IMG/VR virus record: IMGVR_UViG_3300028027_000002
Location: 47,871-111,870 of that record
Length of the DNA stretch: 64,000 nucleotides
Direction: 5' to 3' (one strand)
DNA from: a virus
In this document: in pieces, positions 11,301 to 19,657 of the stretch
Layout: each line of letters starts with the position of its first letter
How positions within the stretch are numbered: position 1 is the first letter of the stretch
The notes under the pieces: model-generated
The model's database searches: none
What the model saw: only the letters and a program-made list of their open reading frames with translations
Told to the model about the DNA's origin: nothing
Program-made: the position numbers and the translations under genes

Positions 11301-12694
11301 ATGAAAAAAACGGTCAAACCCCAGTAGGACTGGCAGAACTATACACTGTACCAGGTAAGACAGCGGATGAAAAAATAACTATATCTGGTGGTGGTGGAGG
11401 CCTTGGAATCATGGTTGATCCAAAAACAAACGCTGGATACTTTTTTGAGATAATTGCTCTTGATGCAACTAAATTAACAGACAAACAAAGACAAAATGTT
11501 CATAACATTATTTTTTATAAAACTGCTCGTAAAGCAACAGAAACTGATCCAACCAAGCCAGCAATTCCAATTAAACTATATGAGGGTCTTGCAAACATAT
11601 CTGTAGATGGAGGAGATTTTGCAGGACAGTATAGGCTATCTGCTGAGCAAGATCCAACTGTGTATGACCTATCAGTAGAGTATCAGGATATTGGGTCAAG
11701 AAGAAAGTTTTTCTTATATTTAAATAATAATCTTATTGCTACAGTATTTGATGATTCGCCACTAAAGGTATATAACAATGTTGCTCTTTTTGTTAGAGGG
11801 TCATCCAGAGTTATGTTTGAAAATGTATATGCATTAGCAAATAACTACTCTCAAAATACTTCATTCGAACTAAACACTCCAATATCAAGTGTATTCGGTG
11901 ACTCGAATGTAAATGCACACGACTCATTTAGAAAATATTCGATGAGCGGAATGGTTCAGGCATCCTATCTTTCTGGCATAGGTTCTTCACAGCCACCAAA
12001 GTTTAGCATGTACTTTGATGAGTTCGGAACTATAATGAGAGAAGCCTCATCATTTAATTTTAAATATGATTTGGCATATCCAGCACTTTATGCAGAACTA
12101 TCTCCGACTTTTAACAAACTAAAAGGATATGTAGTTTCTGGATTTAGGGCAAGATCTTATGGAGCAGAGTTTTTAGTTTTCAATACAACAGATACTGCTT
12201 TAAATTTAGACGAAACAAGTCAAAACTATTTGAGAGTTCAGGGAGTTGCTTTTACTAATCAATCTCCAAACAACTTTACTGTTGACGAATACTTTTTAAA
12301 AAATAGTGACATGTCAGACCCACAGTTTGACTCAACTGGTTTAATAACATCGGTAGGCAAAATAGCAAAGAACTATCAAGACATAAAGGCAAGCAGAATG
12401 CTATACGGAAGAAAAGATTTTTCTTTAGATGTCCCATATGTTCAATCCAAAGACGATGCTGAATCATTAATGTCTTGGCTTGTACAGAAAATAACAAAGC
12501 CAAGAAAGTCTATAGGTCTTAAAATATTTGCAAACCCTATGATACAACTTGGGGATATTGTAAAGGTAGACTATGTAGAAAAGGGTATAAACAAAATTGA
12601 CGAGGATGACTCTAGGTTTGTAGTGTACAATATAGAGTATTCAAAAACAAAAGATGGCCCAGAAATGTCTATATTCTTAAGTGAGGTATTGTAA
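8396..12694 (+). CDS. Large baseplate/tail protein with lectin-like region
   Basis: A 1432-residue protein that starts inside the previous stop (TAATG). Residues about 1060-1150 contain a pattern GQYRLSAEQDP...DLSVEYQD...FLYLNNNLIATVFD...VALFVRGSSRVMFEN, typical of concanavalin/LamG-like beta-sandwiches that bind glycans. The last 90 residues (KSIGLKIFANP, LGDIVKVDY) look like the C-terminus of tail-associated hub proteins. Position and size fit a baseplate hub or tail fibre that contacts the host surface. The enzymatic role, if any, is unknown. Confidence 0.7.
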   Translation: MFQDKDLLNHIETSSSIKTQSAVIAEWNMNIHTNILAVGNYRYRPNQSSSIYRTIPNTFALENKNTTTAFYYGATDADVVVDAGFENNDLPMRLVPKKDKLKMLYSLEDCLKSFRPRSGINKAMFLDGRFLHNPDINMARKPRYYMPDKNDPFKYWTSYRTENGTEYGISNKTINGRHAIEDAAPFVVYKEKIPANRIVVKMQTNTGDINSGVYTKKSGSFSDPYFGELNQTTPSVWKIQVLKNNSWVDALSFSDQTRRKDGTPIIQSDGYVEISYGLVVPKIYSEVFTYRGELSSVSLKPIVGTREGDAFLVIENSGDIGEYHIWYKDEWKIFVPTYGWKFQEPEVDSFTNFVTELSDPTKYIVSGETKYKEFEYISGIRVVVDSMKKFDSSFDLIELSPRLTADLSDRVTSFNINKSASDLGVSGMPVGQLLASTGSISFFDFDDSFNDNNIKSIVANKKIKNVQIKIYEVLTDAIGISYYVPVKTMYSDGFPKTNNQSKEVSLDLRDLYFYFESQTAPEILSTSTSVSAAVSLLLDSIGFSNYIFKRVEGESEMVIPYFFIPPDKSVAEVLESLAISTQTAMFFDEYNNFVMMSKDYIMPTEAQRPTDLTFYGSSDSDDVEVIKNKTIKPKLSNIIELTSQNNQVYNGGQISYTTRHIQRSVGTIKEALMVDRERSYTYKPVPLWEVSGTEFTKSINQEVGNMSSYSLSAIPLNSSLSSLVPTVSSGRIINNTIDLGEAIYYISRYNGYFYANAEIIKYDAVQYNVSGSGDVWINSVEEYSKYFASLPFNGKIYPTGLIRIYSEPNYEEVNGFSRLKNGEVAKHGRGQFGTPVVEHTAGLSDHWSNNDNVRGCNMESKYLFRFNQTLPATTQDVSAGINNTLATKTTRNGIIKNFYSSKYIAESEINKMLSVQAGTVQSSALVMNGAGFKTTESPTDFISYVYKPLDNNYKHFGTRLRVIGRINDNEKNGQTPVGLAELYTVPGKTADEKITISGGGGGLGIMVDPKTNAGYFFEIIALDATKLTDKQRQNVHNIIFYKTARKATETDPTKPAIPIKLYEGLANISVDGGDFAGQYRLSAEQDPTVYDLSVEYQDIGSRRKFFLYLNNNLIATVFDDSPLKVYNNVALFVRGSSRVMFENVYALANNYSQNTSFELNTPISSVFGDSNVNAHDSFRKYSMSGMVQASYLSGIGSSQPPKFSMYFDEFGTIMREASSFNFKYDLAYPALYAELSPTFNKLKGYVVSGFRARSYGAEFLVFNTTDTALNLDETSQNYLRVQGVAFTNQSPNNFTVDEYFLKNSDMSDPQFDSTGLITSVGKIAKNYQDIKASRMLYGRKDFSLDVPYVQSKDDAESLMSWLVQKITKPRKSIGLKIFANPMIQLGDIVKVDYVEKGINKIDEDDSRFVVYNIEYSKTKDGPEMSIFLSEVL

Positions 12695-13203
12695 TGGCAG
12701 TAGATGCAACAGCAAATCAGGCAACAACAACTTGGGTATCTGACTTTGGTCGCAGTTCTGTAAAGGATCCAATTAAAGTAGCAACCCCAAATTTGGTAGA
12801 AATATTAAATCCACCACTTGACTACAATACCATGACAGAACTTATATTTCAGGATATAGGTGGGCAAGAAATGATTAATATTTCTAGGTCTGATGCAATT
12901 AATGGACAAAATATTATGTATAGCATTATAAAAAATTTAAAAAATATAATGCTTGACTATAATTCTAATAATATAATCAAACTTCAGGGCACCTCCGATG
13001 TATATTTTAAGAACTTTGCAATAAGGCTTGAGGACAAACTGCCTATTCAGGCCTCATCAGAGCAGACACCAAACGTATATATTGAAAACAGCACTAACAA
13101 TATAGTGGTTGAGTTAGTTAATCTTGAAGAAGATGAGCAGGTAGAGATCGAGATAATAAGCCAAGGATCTTACTTTGATGATATAATTGAGGATGGGGAA
13201 TAA
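12694..13203 (+). CDS. Putative minor tail protein
   Basis: A 169-residue acidic protein starting at the previous stop (TAATG). The C-terminus is strongly acidic. No motif is recognised. Its place between large tail proteins and the coupled translation support a structural role in the tail tip. Confidence 0.5.
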   Translation: MAVDATANQATTTWVSDFGRSSVKDPIKVATPNLVEILNPPLDYNTMTELIFQDIGGQEMINISRSDAINGQNIMYSIIKNLKNIMLDYNSNNIIKLQGTSDVYFKNFAIRLEDKLPIQASSEQTPNVYIENSTNNIVVELVNLEEDEQVEIEIISQGSYFDDIIEDGE

Positions 13204-13206
13204 TAG

Positions 13207-14370
13207 ATGATAACTAATGAAGGTAAAGGTATTTTAGCAAAATATCTTGTAGGTCAGGCTCCAGCATTTGCTTCTTTTATTGCTATTGGTTGTGGAGCAA
13301 CGCCAGTCTCTTCCTCCCACATTTTTTCAAATTCTGAATTAAATGAAATAAAAAATAAAAAATCTTTAGACTTTGAGATGTTTCGTGTACCAGTAACCTC
13401 TAGAGGATATGTTACTGAAAACGGTGTAGACAAGATTGTCTTTACTGGAGAACTCCCTACACTAGAAAGATATGAAATAACAGAAGTTGGACTTTGGTCA
13501 GCAGGATCTAATCCTAGCGCAAACTTTAATGACAGTCGACCAATATTTTTGTTTAATGAGAATGAGTCTTGGCAAAATGTTAACACTCCTGGATCAGTAG
13601 TTGAACTAACACCATATACTGACAGACTAGACTTAGATGGTGTACTAATCCCTACTGAAAAATCATTTATAACAAATTCAGACAACCCAACCTTCTTAAG
13701 ACCAAAACGCTCTGGTAAGTATGAAGGATCTAGATTTTTAAATAATGTTATAGTTCTTAGAGGAGACCTATCAAAGATAGATACAGATCCAGATACTGGA
13801 ATTTTGGAAATAAATCCAACCTCACCTAGCCATTTAAGACTAACGGCAGCGACACTAGATTTTGACAAGTCATCTCCAAAAGATGAGTTCAGATTGGCAT
13901 TTTCTGTAATAAACAAAGATGAAGACAGGGATAATATACAGCCTGAGAATGTAAAAATTGTTATAGAGTTTTCAGATAAGGATGTATTAGATGATAGTGA
14001 AAAAGAATATGCAAGGTTTGAAACAGTTCTTAATAAAGATGATGTTGACTTTGCAAATCAAAGATACTTTGTTTCTGTTACAAAATTTGAAGATCTATCT
14101 AGGAGTCCTGGTTTTACATGGAAGATAGCAAATTTGGTAAAAATTTATGTAACGATAGAGGAAAAAAATCCAAACACAAATATTGTTGCTATATCTGATC
14201 AATACTATGTTTGTCTTGACGCACTAAGACTAGAAAATACAACGAACCTTAATCCTATATATGGATTAACAGGGTATTCAATTATAAAGACTGTAGACTC
14301 AAAACCTATTGTAAAAATTTCTAACAGTTCAAACCACATTGAATTTAGATTTGGTCTGGATGTTTTGTAG
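13207..14370 (+). CDS. Putative tail fibre / tail-tip protein
   Basis: A 387-residue beta-rich protein beginning MITNEGKGILAKYLVGQAP, a start seen in tail-fibre and tail-appendage proteins of actinophages. It follows the previous gene by three bases and has no signal peptide or membrane segment. The ligand cannot be read from sequence. Confidence 0.55.
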   Translation: MITNEGKGILAKYLVGQAPAFASFIAIGCGATPVSSSHIFSNSELNEIKNKKSLDFEMFRVPVTSRGYVTENGVDKIVFTGELPTLERYEITEVGLWSAGSNPSANFNDSRPIFLFNENESWQNVNTPGSVVELTPYTDRLDLDGVLIPTEKSFITNSDNPTFLRPKRSGKYEGSRFLNNVIVLRGDLSKIDTDPDTGILEINPTSPSHLRLTAATLDFDKSSPKDEFRLAFSVINKDEDRDNIQPENVKIVIEFSDKDVLDDSEKEYARFETVLNKDDVDFANQRYFVSVTKFEDLSRSPGFTWKIANLVKIYVTIEEKNPNTNIVAISDQYYVCLDALRLENTTNLNPIYGLTGYSIIKTVDSKPIVKISNSSNHIEFRFGLDVL

Positions 14371-14870
14371 TGCTAGATCAAGGAATAAAAAAGGCGACAG
14401 TGTCAGAAGAAGACTTACCTTCTTTTAATGCAAGCAACTTGGGATATTTTGTTAGGTATAGAATTATCTCTAGTGATAAAAATAGATATTCACACTGGTC
14501 TCCATACTATTTTTTGCTTAAAGGGATAGTTCCAAAAGTTCCTTGCTCTGTTAGTGTTACAGGCACCTCTCTAAAGGTTATTAATATGGTTTGGCAACAT
14601 CCAAAAATTTCAGATGATGCCGAAGAAACTGAAATATCGATATTTAAAGAATATGACATATACATAAGGACAAATCTTACATTTGACCCACTAGATCTTG
14701 ACGATCCTTTGAATGGTTTTATTAGTATTGGAAGTTCTTCATCAACTCAGTTTTCAACTCTAGCACCTTCTGGCATATCTTGGTTTCAGGTTGCAATCCA
14801 GGTTCCTGTCTATCCAAAAGCCTATTCTTCAAATGCTGCAATTTTTACTTCAGCACAGACAAGCCTTTAG
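14370..14870 (+). CDS. Putative tail protein with fibronectin-like fold
   Basis: The start is a GTG overlapping the preceding TAG (TAGTG), giving 166 residues. The pattern YFVRYRIISSDKNRYSHWSPYY...SVSVTGTSLKVINMVWQHP resembles fibronectin type III or Ig-like beta-sandwich modules, which decorate phage tails. No catalytic motif is visible. Confidence 0.5.
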   Translation: MLDQGIKKATVSEEDLPSFNASNLGYFVRYRIISSDKNRYSHWSPYYFLLKGIVPKVPCSVSVTGTSLKVINMVWQHPKISDDAEETEISIFKEYDIYIRTNLTFDPLDLDDPLNGFISIGSSSSTQFSTLAPSGISWFQVAIQVPVYPKAYSSNAAIFTSAQTSL

Positions 14871-14879
14871 TGGTATAAT
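14871..14879 (+). promoter_or_regulatory. Extended -10 promoter, leaderless start
   Basis: TGGTATAAT ends six bases before the ATG at 14886. Transcription would therefore begin at or next to the start codon, so the following gene is probably translated from a leaderless mRNA. Confidence 0.7.
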
Positions 14880-14885
14880 TATAGT

Positions 14886-15329
14886 ATGGCAAAAATACCC
14901 TTACCTGAGCGTGGTCAACCACTAGACGTTACATATATCTATGAAATGGCACAAGCAATAAATGATTTGTCTAAAGAAGTATCTCCAGCCACCTATGACT
15001 ATGTGACTGTTCAAACAGCAGACAATGGCCCACAAAACAGAAAGATTACAGAAGTCAGAATGCTTGGGGCATTGGCCAAGGTTGCAAGCAGCAGATCCGT
15101 TCTTGCTGGGGATCAATTGCCATTCAGTGTTTCTTTTGCTGGAGAGTTTAGGTTTCCACCAATTGTTACTGCAACTGCAGTCAATGCTGGTCAAACCCCA
15201 GCAGGTGCAAATGTCACATTAATTTTAAATGATCCTTCAACATCTTCTGTTAATGGATTTGTTAAGTTTAACACTTCTGGTCTAGTGTCAGTCAATGTTA
15301 ACTTAATGATTATGGGAATACCAAATTAA
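14886..15329 (+). CDS. Putative tail fibre tip or head-fibre protein
   Basis: A 147-residue protein. The second half (FPPIVTATAV, VNVNLMIMGIPN) has the beta-rich pattern of small receptor-binding or H-type-lectin-like domains. It has its own leaderless promoter, unlike the tail genes before it, so it may be expressed separately. It is the last gene of the tail block. Confidence 0.45.
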   Translation: MAKIPLPERGQPLDVTYIYEMAQAINDLSKEVSPATYDYVTVQTADNGPQNRKITEVRMLGALAKVASSRSVLAGDQLPFSVSFAGEFRFPPIVTATAVNAGQTPAGANVTLILNDPSTSSVNGFVKFNTSGLVSVNVNLMIMGIPN

Positions 15330-15520
15330 TGCTTAAGTGTACAAAGTGCAAAGGAAGAATGTTTCTTGACAGACAGTACAGCACCATTGGTCACCTTGAA
15401 ACATATTGCATGTCTTGTGGGAACAGAATTTTTTTTAATCCACCAACAAGTTCTGCGGAGGGTTTATGGCTATTAAAAAGGGAAGTATCGAGAGCGAAGG
15501 CTACAATGTCCTCCCTGTAA
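15329..15520 (+). CDS. Small zinc-ribbon protein
   Basis: A 63-residue protein starting in the previous stop. Two CxxC pairs (CTKC and CMSC, about 25 residues apart) form a typical zinc ribbon. The 3' end overlaps the following gene by 55 bases in another frame. A DNA- or protein-binding role is possible but not shown. Confidence 0.65.
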   Translation: MLKCTKCKGRMFLDRQYSTIGHLETYCMSCGNRIFFNPPTSSAEGLWLLKREVSRAKATMSSL

Positions 15521-16008
15521 TTCCAGGGAATCAAAAAGTTTGGTTTCTTAATGGAGACCTTGTAAGAGTTTACCATCTAAACAAGTCTAATGGAATAATG
15601 TCTGTTTACAATATCACAAAAGATCAGATTGAAAGTTGTTTAATTTCTGATTTTAAAAAGAATCGTGAAAGAGCATACACTGTTAGAGAGACTGCTGATT
15701 TAGTTAATCGTCACAAAAAATATATGCCATCATTAATGAAACGAGGAGTCATTCCGTTTCCAATGGGGTCTCAAAAGGGTGGTGCAAGAGGATTTCAGGT
15801 AAGATCATATTACTCAGAATCGCAAGTAAGAGAGATACGTGATATACTTGCTACATACCATATTGGTAGACCAAGAAAAGATAATTTAATAACAAATGAT
15901 ATCACCCCAAGCAAGCAAGAGTTGACACGAAGAATGGGCGATGGTATACTTACATATACAAGAACTGAAGATGGTCGATTCATTCCAATCTGGTCTGAAT
16001 CTATTTAA
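15466..16008 (+). CDS. Helix-turn-helix DNA-binding protein
   Basis: A 180-residue protein with a strong ribosome site (GGAGGG at 15457-15462) before ATG 15466. The segment YTVRETADLVNRHKKYMPSL followed by KRGVIPFP resembles a MerR/excisionase-type winged helix in which a helix-turn-helix is followed by a wing. It begins the replication module, so it may regulate it or act as an accessory loader. Function is inferred. Confidence 0.55.
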   Translation: MAIKKGSIESEGYNVLPVIPGNQKVWFLNGDLVRVYHLNKSNGIMSVYNITKDQIESCLISDFKKNRERAYTVRETADLVNRHKKYMPSLMKRGVIPFPMGSQKGGARGFQVRSYYSESQVREIRDILATYHIGRPRKDNLITNDITPSKQELTRRMGDGILTYTRTEDGRFIPIWSESI

Positions 16009-16021
16009 CGAAGGGTATGAA

Positions 16022-16228
16022 ATGGAAAACGAAGACACAAAGGTATCTGTTACACTTGGATACACACTTAACCTTGGCAACTTTCAATCGCTAAGACTTG
16101 ATCTTGGAATTGTTGACTCAAGACGTAATGGAGAAACCGCAGATCAGGCTTTTGAGCGTGTTTACAAGTTTGTTGAAGATAAGTTAACAGATAAAATTAA
16201 CGAAGCAAAGGCAGAGATTAACGAATAA
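16022..16228 (+). CDS. Small conserved phage protein
   Basis: ATG 16022 follows an AAGGG site; 68 residues. Upstream in-frame ATGs overlap the previous gene and lack a ribosome site. The C-terminal half is a charged helix (FVEDKLTDKINEAKAEINE). Not recognised. Its stop overlaps the next start (TAATG), so it is part of the replication operon. Confidence 0.6.
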   Translation: MENEDTKVSVTLGYTLNLGNFQSLRLDLGIVDSRRNGETADQAFERVYKFVEDKLTDKINEAKAEINE

Positions 16229-16536
16229 TGGCTGAGCGCAAAGACCGAATGGCTTTGCTTTCAAGATACAGCAAGTATCATACCGCAAGGTACGAATCAA
16301 AGCCATCCCTTAATCTAAATGTAGAACAGTGGGCTTCAGATGCCCTTGTTGAATCATATGGCATTTCAGGATGTTACGATATACTTGAGTATTACTTTAA
16401 GGTTGCAGAGAATCCTTCTTGGAACTACTTTGCATACAATGCAGAAAAGATTTTACAGGCACAAAAAGATAAAAGCAGAGACGATAACGAGAGAGCAGAG
16501 CGTAGAAGAATGGCGAAGGAGTGGCTAAGTGAATAA
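16228..16536 (+). CDS. Small protein upstream of helicase
   Basis: A 102-residue, helical, highly charged protein. It is coupled to its neighbours at both ends: TAATG upstream and an 8-base overlap with the helicase downstream. The position suggests a helicase loader or partner, but no motif proves this. Confidence 0.55.
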   Translation: MAERKDRMALLSRYSKYHTARYESKPSLNLNVEQWASDALVESYGISGCYDILEYYFKVAENPSWNYFAYNAEKILQAQKDKSRDDNERAERRRMAKEWLSE

Positions 16537-17749
16537 TACAGAGTCCAAACTAATTACTGCAGTTCTTCAAGACAAGCAGATCCATGTGCTACTACAAGCA
16601 AATGTAGACAATCTTCTTAGAACTCATGGAGATATCTGGAACTTTATAAGGCTATACTTTGAAAACAATAAGTCTCTTCCTCCTGCAGAACTTGTTACAG
16701 AAAAGTTTAGAGACTTCTCTCCAATATCAAATGTTGGAGCAACTAAGCACCACCTTGAAGAGTTGCAGGGTGAGTACTTAAACGATAGTTTAAAAGATAT
16801 TTTGCGTTCAGCAGCAACTAATGTTCAAAACAATCAAGGTAATGTCGCATTAAATGATTTAATTACACAAACCTCAGAGTTAAAGAAAAACACTTCAGCA
16901 ATCCGTGATATTGATGTAACAGACCTAGAGTCTGCAATTGCATACTTTGAAAACTTAAAGATCCAGCAAGCAGCAGGTCATGTTGGAATCAAAACAAATC
17001 TGCCAGGGTTTGACAACTATCTTCCATCTGGAATTATGCCAGGGCAGTTAGGAGTCTTTCTAGCATACCCAGGTATAGGAAAGTCATGGATGGCTTTGTA
17101 CTTCGCTGTACAGGCCTGGAAGCAGGGTAAGACACCCCTTGTAATTTCTCTTGAGATGTCAGAGACAGAAGTTCGTAATCGTGTATTTACAATTATGGGT
17201 GAGGGTCTTTGGTCTCACAGAAAGTTAAGCAATGGAGATGTGGAACTAGATACTTTAAAGGCTTGGCATGCTAAGCATCTGCAGGGCAAGCCAGAGTTTC
17301 ACATTATCTCTAACGATCAGGGTGGAGAAATTAATCCATCAGTTCTTCGTGGAAAGATTGACCAGTACAAGCCAGACTTTGTAATTGTTGACTACCTTCA
17401 GTTAATGGCTCCTAATCAGAAGTCAGATAATGAAACGGTACGAATGAAGAACCTTTCAAGAGAACTTAAACTCATGGCTATTGGCGAAGAGGTTCCTATT
17501 ATTGCTATCTCTTCTGCTACACCAGATGATGTTAATGATCTTAGTGGTGTTCCTACTTTGGGACAAACTGCTTGGTCAAGACAGATTGCATACGATGCTG
17601 ACTGGGTTATTGCCTTGGGACGAGCATCAAACAGCGATATCATTGAGTGCGCCTTTAGAAAGAACCGTAATGGCTTTATGGGAGACTTTTTGGTTCAGGT
17701 TGATTTTGACAAGGGATACTACAGGTATAAAGATTATGAAGATAAGTAG
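16529..17749 (+). CDS. dnaB: DnaB-type replicative helicase
   Basis: A 406-residue protein with GTG start. A RecA-type core is clear: Walker A in LGVFLAYPGIGKSW, Walker B in PDFVIVDYLQLM, and an SREL motif for the DnaB family. A short N-terminal helical domain precedes it. It should unwind DNA at the phage fork as a hexamer. Primase, ssDNA-binding protein and polymerase follow directly. Confidence 0.92.
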   Translation: MNNTESKLITAVLQDKQIHVLLQANVDNLLRTHGDIWNFIRLYFENNKSLPPAELVTEKFRDFSPISNVGATKHHLEELQGEYLNDSLKDILRSAATNVQNNQGNVALNDLITQTSELKKNTSAIRDIDVTDLESAIAYFENLKIQQAAGHVGIKTNLPGFDNYLPSGIMPGQLGVFLAYPGIGKSWMALYFAVQAWKQGKTPLVISLEMSETEVRNRVFTIMGEGLWSHRKLSNGDVELDTLKAWHAKHLQGKPEFHIISNDQGGEINPSVLRGKIDQYKPDFVIVDYLQLMAPNQKSDNETVRMKNLSRELKLMAIGEEVPIIAISSATPDDVNDLSGVPTLGQTAWSRQIAYDADWVIALGRASNSDIIECAFRKNRNGFMGDFLVQVDFDKGYYRYKDYEDK

Positions 17750-17750
17750 G

Positions 17751-17756
17751 TATAAT
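17751..17756 (+). promoter_or_regulatory. -10 box, leaderless start
   Basis: TATAAT lies right after the helicase stop and ends five bases before ATG 17762. No ribosome-binding site is possible in this gap, so a leaderless mRNA is expected. Confidence 0.6.
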
Positions 17757-17761
17757 ATGGT

Positions 17762-18115
17762 ATGTCGAAAAGTACGGAGAATGCTCCACCTACCTTCTAT
17801 CATCATAAGCCTATCAAAAAGTTTTATCTTGATGGGGTTATACACGATGAGTCGGCACTTGGTAGGCTTAAAGCAGAGTATGTCAGACTCCTTGAGTCAG
17901 AGATGCGACTTTCGGGGTATGTTCCAAGAATCGATATATTACCAGACTTTACATTAGACTATAACCACAAGAAAAAATATTTTGAATTTCAATTAACAGT
18001 ACACGGAACATATACGGGGAGAAAACAAAGCGAATGGATAGCAGGAATAGACGGAAGCACAGCAATCTATACACAAAAGAGCAAATCAAAAGAGTTCTCA
18101 CAGGAACAGGTGTAA
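17762..18115 (+). CDS. Unknown protein between helicase and primase
   Basis: A 117-residue protein with its own leaderless promoter. No recognised motif; the C-terminal part is Lys/Ser-rich. It overlaps the primase frame by about 80 bases. The context suggests a replication accessory role. Confidence 0.55.
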   Translation: MSKSTENAPPTFYHHKPIKKFYLDGVIHDESALGRLKAEYVRLLESEMRLSGYVPRIDILPDFTLDYNHKKKYFEFQLTVHGTYTGRKQSEWIAGIDGSTAIYTQKSKSKEFSQEQV

Positions 18116-18978
18116 CGATTGAGTCTGAGGTTGACTCAGACTATATTATTTTCTGTCCATATCACAACAACAACAGAACCCCAGCAGGAGAAATAGATAA
18201 GAACAATGGAACTTTCTTTTGTTTTGCATGTCACCACGTAACTGGATTTATCGAATTTGTTATGCACATGTCAAACAGGACATACTTTGAGGCTGCAAGA
18301 TTTATAAAGAGCAAAGAGACAGAGACAAGTATTGAAACAGACATTGACAAGGCTCTATATAAAAAGCCAGAGTTTATAATGTTTGATGAACTAGTTCTTA
18401 AACGATTGCACAACAATCTTATTTTATCTGATAGAGCAAAAGATTATTTTACTTATAGAAAAATAACAAAAGAGTCTGCCTCTAAATTTTCTTTAGGGTA
18501 TTCAGATAAACAAGACATGGTAACTGTTCCAGTTCATAGTCCAGATGGTTTGCCAATTGGTTTTGTTGGAAGATCAATTGAGGGCAAGGAGTTTAAGAAT
18601 ACCCCAGGACTTCCAAAGTCTAAAACATTATTTAATTTGCATAGAGTAAAAAGTTCTGGAACAGTCTATGTTGTTGAGTCATCGTTTGATGCTATCAGAC
18701 TTGACCAAGTAGGGCTTCCTGCAATTGCTACCCTTGGATCAAATGTTTCTAACATACAAATAGATTTGCTTCAAAAGTACTTCAATGATATAATTGTTAT
18801 TGCGGATAATGATGAAGCAGGTGGAAATATGAAAACTAAGATAGTTGAAAAACTTGGTTCTCGTGTATCCGTAATACAACTAAATAAGCAATATAAAGAT
18901 ATAGGCGACATGGACGATAAGTCAATTAAAGAACTGGATTTCCAGTTTGACAAATCAATACAGTCTATGCTAAACTAA
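18034..18978 (+). CDS. DnaG-type primase (CHC2 zinc finger + TOPRIM)
   Basis: A 314-residue protein with an N-terminal zinc finger CPYH...CFACHH (about residues 42-70) and a TOPRIM domain with VVESSFDA and IVIADNDEAGG (about residues 205-265). It should make RNA primers. It is shorter than bacterial DnaG and lacks a helicase-binding C-terminal domain of normal size. The ATG at 18034 is the first in frame; a later start is possible because of the long overlap with the previous gene. Confidence 0.88.
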   Translation: MDSRNRRKHSNLYTKEQIKRVLTGTGVTIESEVDSDYIIFCPYHNNNRTPAGEIDKNNGTFFCFACHHVTGFIEFVMHMSNRTYFEAARFIKSKETETSIETDIDKALYKKPEFIMFDELVLKRLHNNLILSDRAKDYFTYRKITKESASKFSLGYSDKQDMVTVPVHSPDGLPIGFVGRSIEGKEFKNTPGLPKSKTLFNLHRVKSSGTVYVVESSFDAIRLDQVGLPAIATLGSNVSNIQIDLLQKYFNDIIVIADNDEAGGNMKTKIVEKLGSRVSVIQLNKQYKDIGDMDDKSIKELDFQFDKSIQSMLN

Positions 18979-19002
18979 CATAACACAGAAAAGAGAAAAC
19001 AA

Positions 19003-19656
19003 ATGGCAATACTAAGAGGAATCAAAGAAATGGGCCCAGTACTAGACGGCCCAAAGGGTGGCGACGGCCCAAAGGTTAAGTGGCTAAAACTTGCAGATGG
19101 ACAGTCTGTAAAGATTAGATTCGTAGAAGAACTTGATGAGGACTCAGCAAACTACAGTCCTGATCGTGGTCTAGCAATCGTTGTATCAGAACACACAAAT
19201 CCAAAGGACTACAAGCGTAAGGCTGTAGACACAATGGACACAGAAGGTCGTGACTGGGCAGAAGAGATGCATCGTAAGGATCCAAAGGCTGGCTGGAGAG
19301 CCCGTCTTCGTTTCTATTGCAACGTAGTTGTAGATGACGGCATTGAAGCACCTTATGTTGCAATCTGGTCAATGGGTATTAGCAAGCAATCATCATTCAA
19401 CACAATTCGTGAGTATGCACTTGAAACAGGAAGCATCTCAAATGTACAGTGGAAGTTAAAGCGTAATGGTCAGGGAACTGAAACAAATTACACATTGATT
19501 CCATCTGCACCAGATAAGGAACCATTCAACTGGGGAGACATTAAGCCTTACCCACTAGAGTCTGCACTACGCAAGGTTCCATACGCAGAACAAGAAGCGT
19601 TCTACTTGGGCTTTGACGGCCCATCTGCCACTTCAGCAACAAACGCTGATTGGTAA
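19003..19656 (+). CDS. Single-stranded DNA-binding protein (putative)
   Basis: A 217-residue protein preceded by an AGAAAAG site. It has a Gly-rich N-terminus and a beta-rich core (VKIRFVEELD, RARLRFYCNVVVDD, YVAIWSMG), and ends in Asp-Trp, reminiscent of SSB tails. It sits between primase and polymerase. Similar genes in actinophage replication modules are annotated as SSB. No diagnostic motif is present, so this is mainly context. Confidence 0.6.
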   Translation: MAILRGIKEMGPVLDGPKGGDGPKVKWLKLADGQSVKIRFVEELDEDSANYSPDRGLAIVVSEHTNPKDYKRKAVDTMDTEGRDWAEEMHRKDPKAGWRARLRFYCNVVVDDGIEAPYVAIWSMGISKQSSFNTIREYALETGSISNVQWKLKRNGQGTETNYTLIPSAPDKEPFNWGDIKPYPLESALRKVPYAEQEAFYLGFDGPSATSATNADW

Positions 19657-19657
19657 T

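Noticed and set aside
13254-13916. Reverse ORF of 220 codons opposite the tail-fibre gene
   Set aside because: Antisense to a well-supported tail gene; no promoter, no ribosome site and no recognisable domain. A by-product of codon bias.
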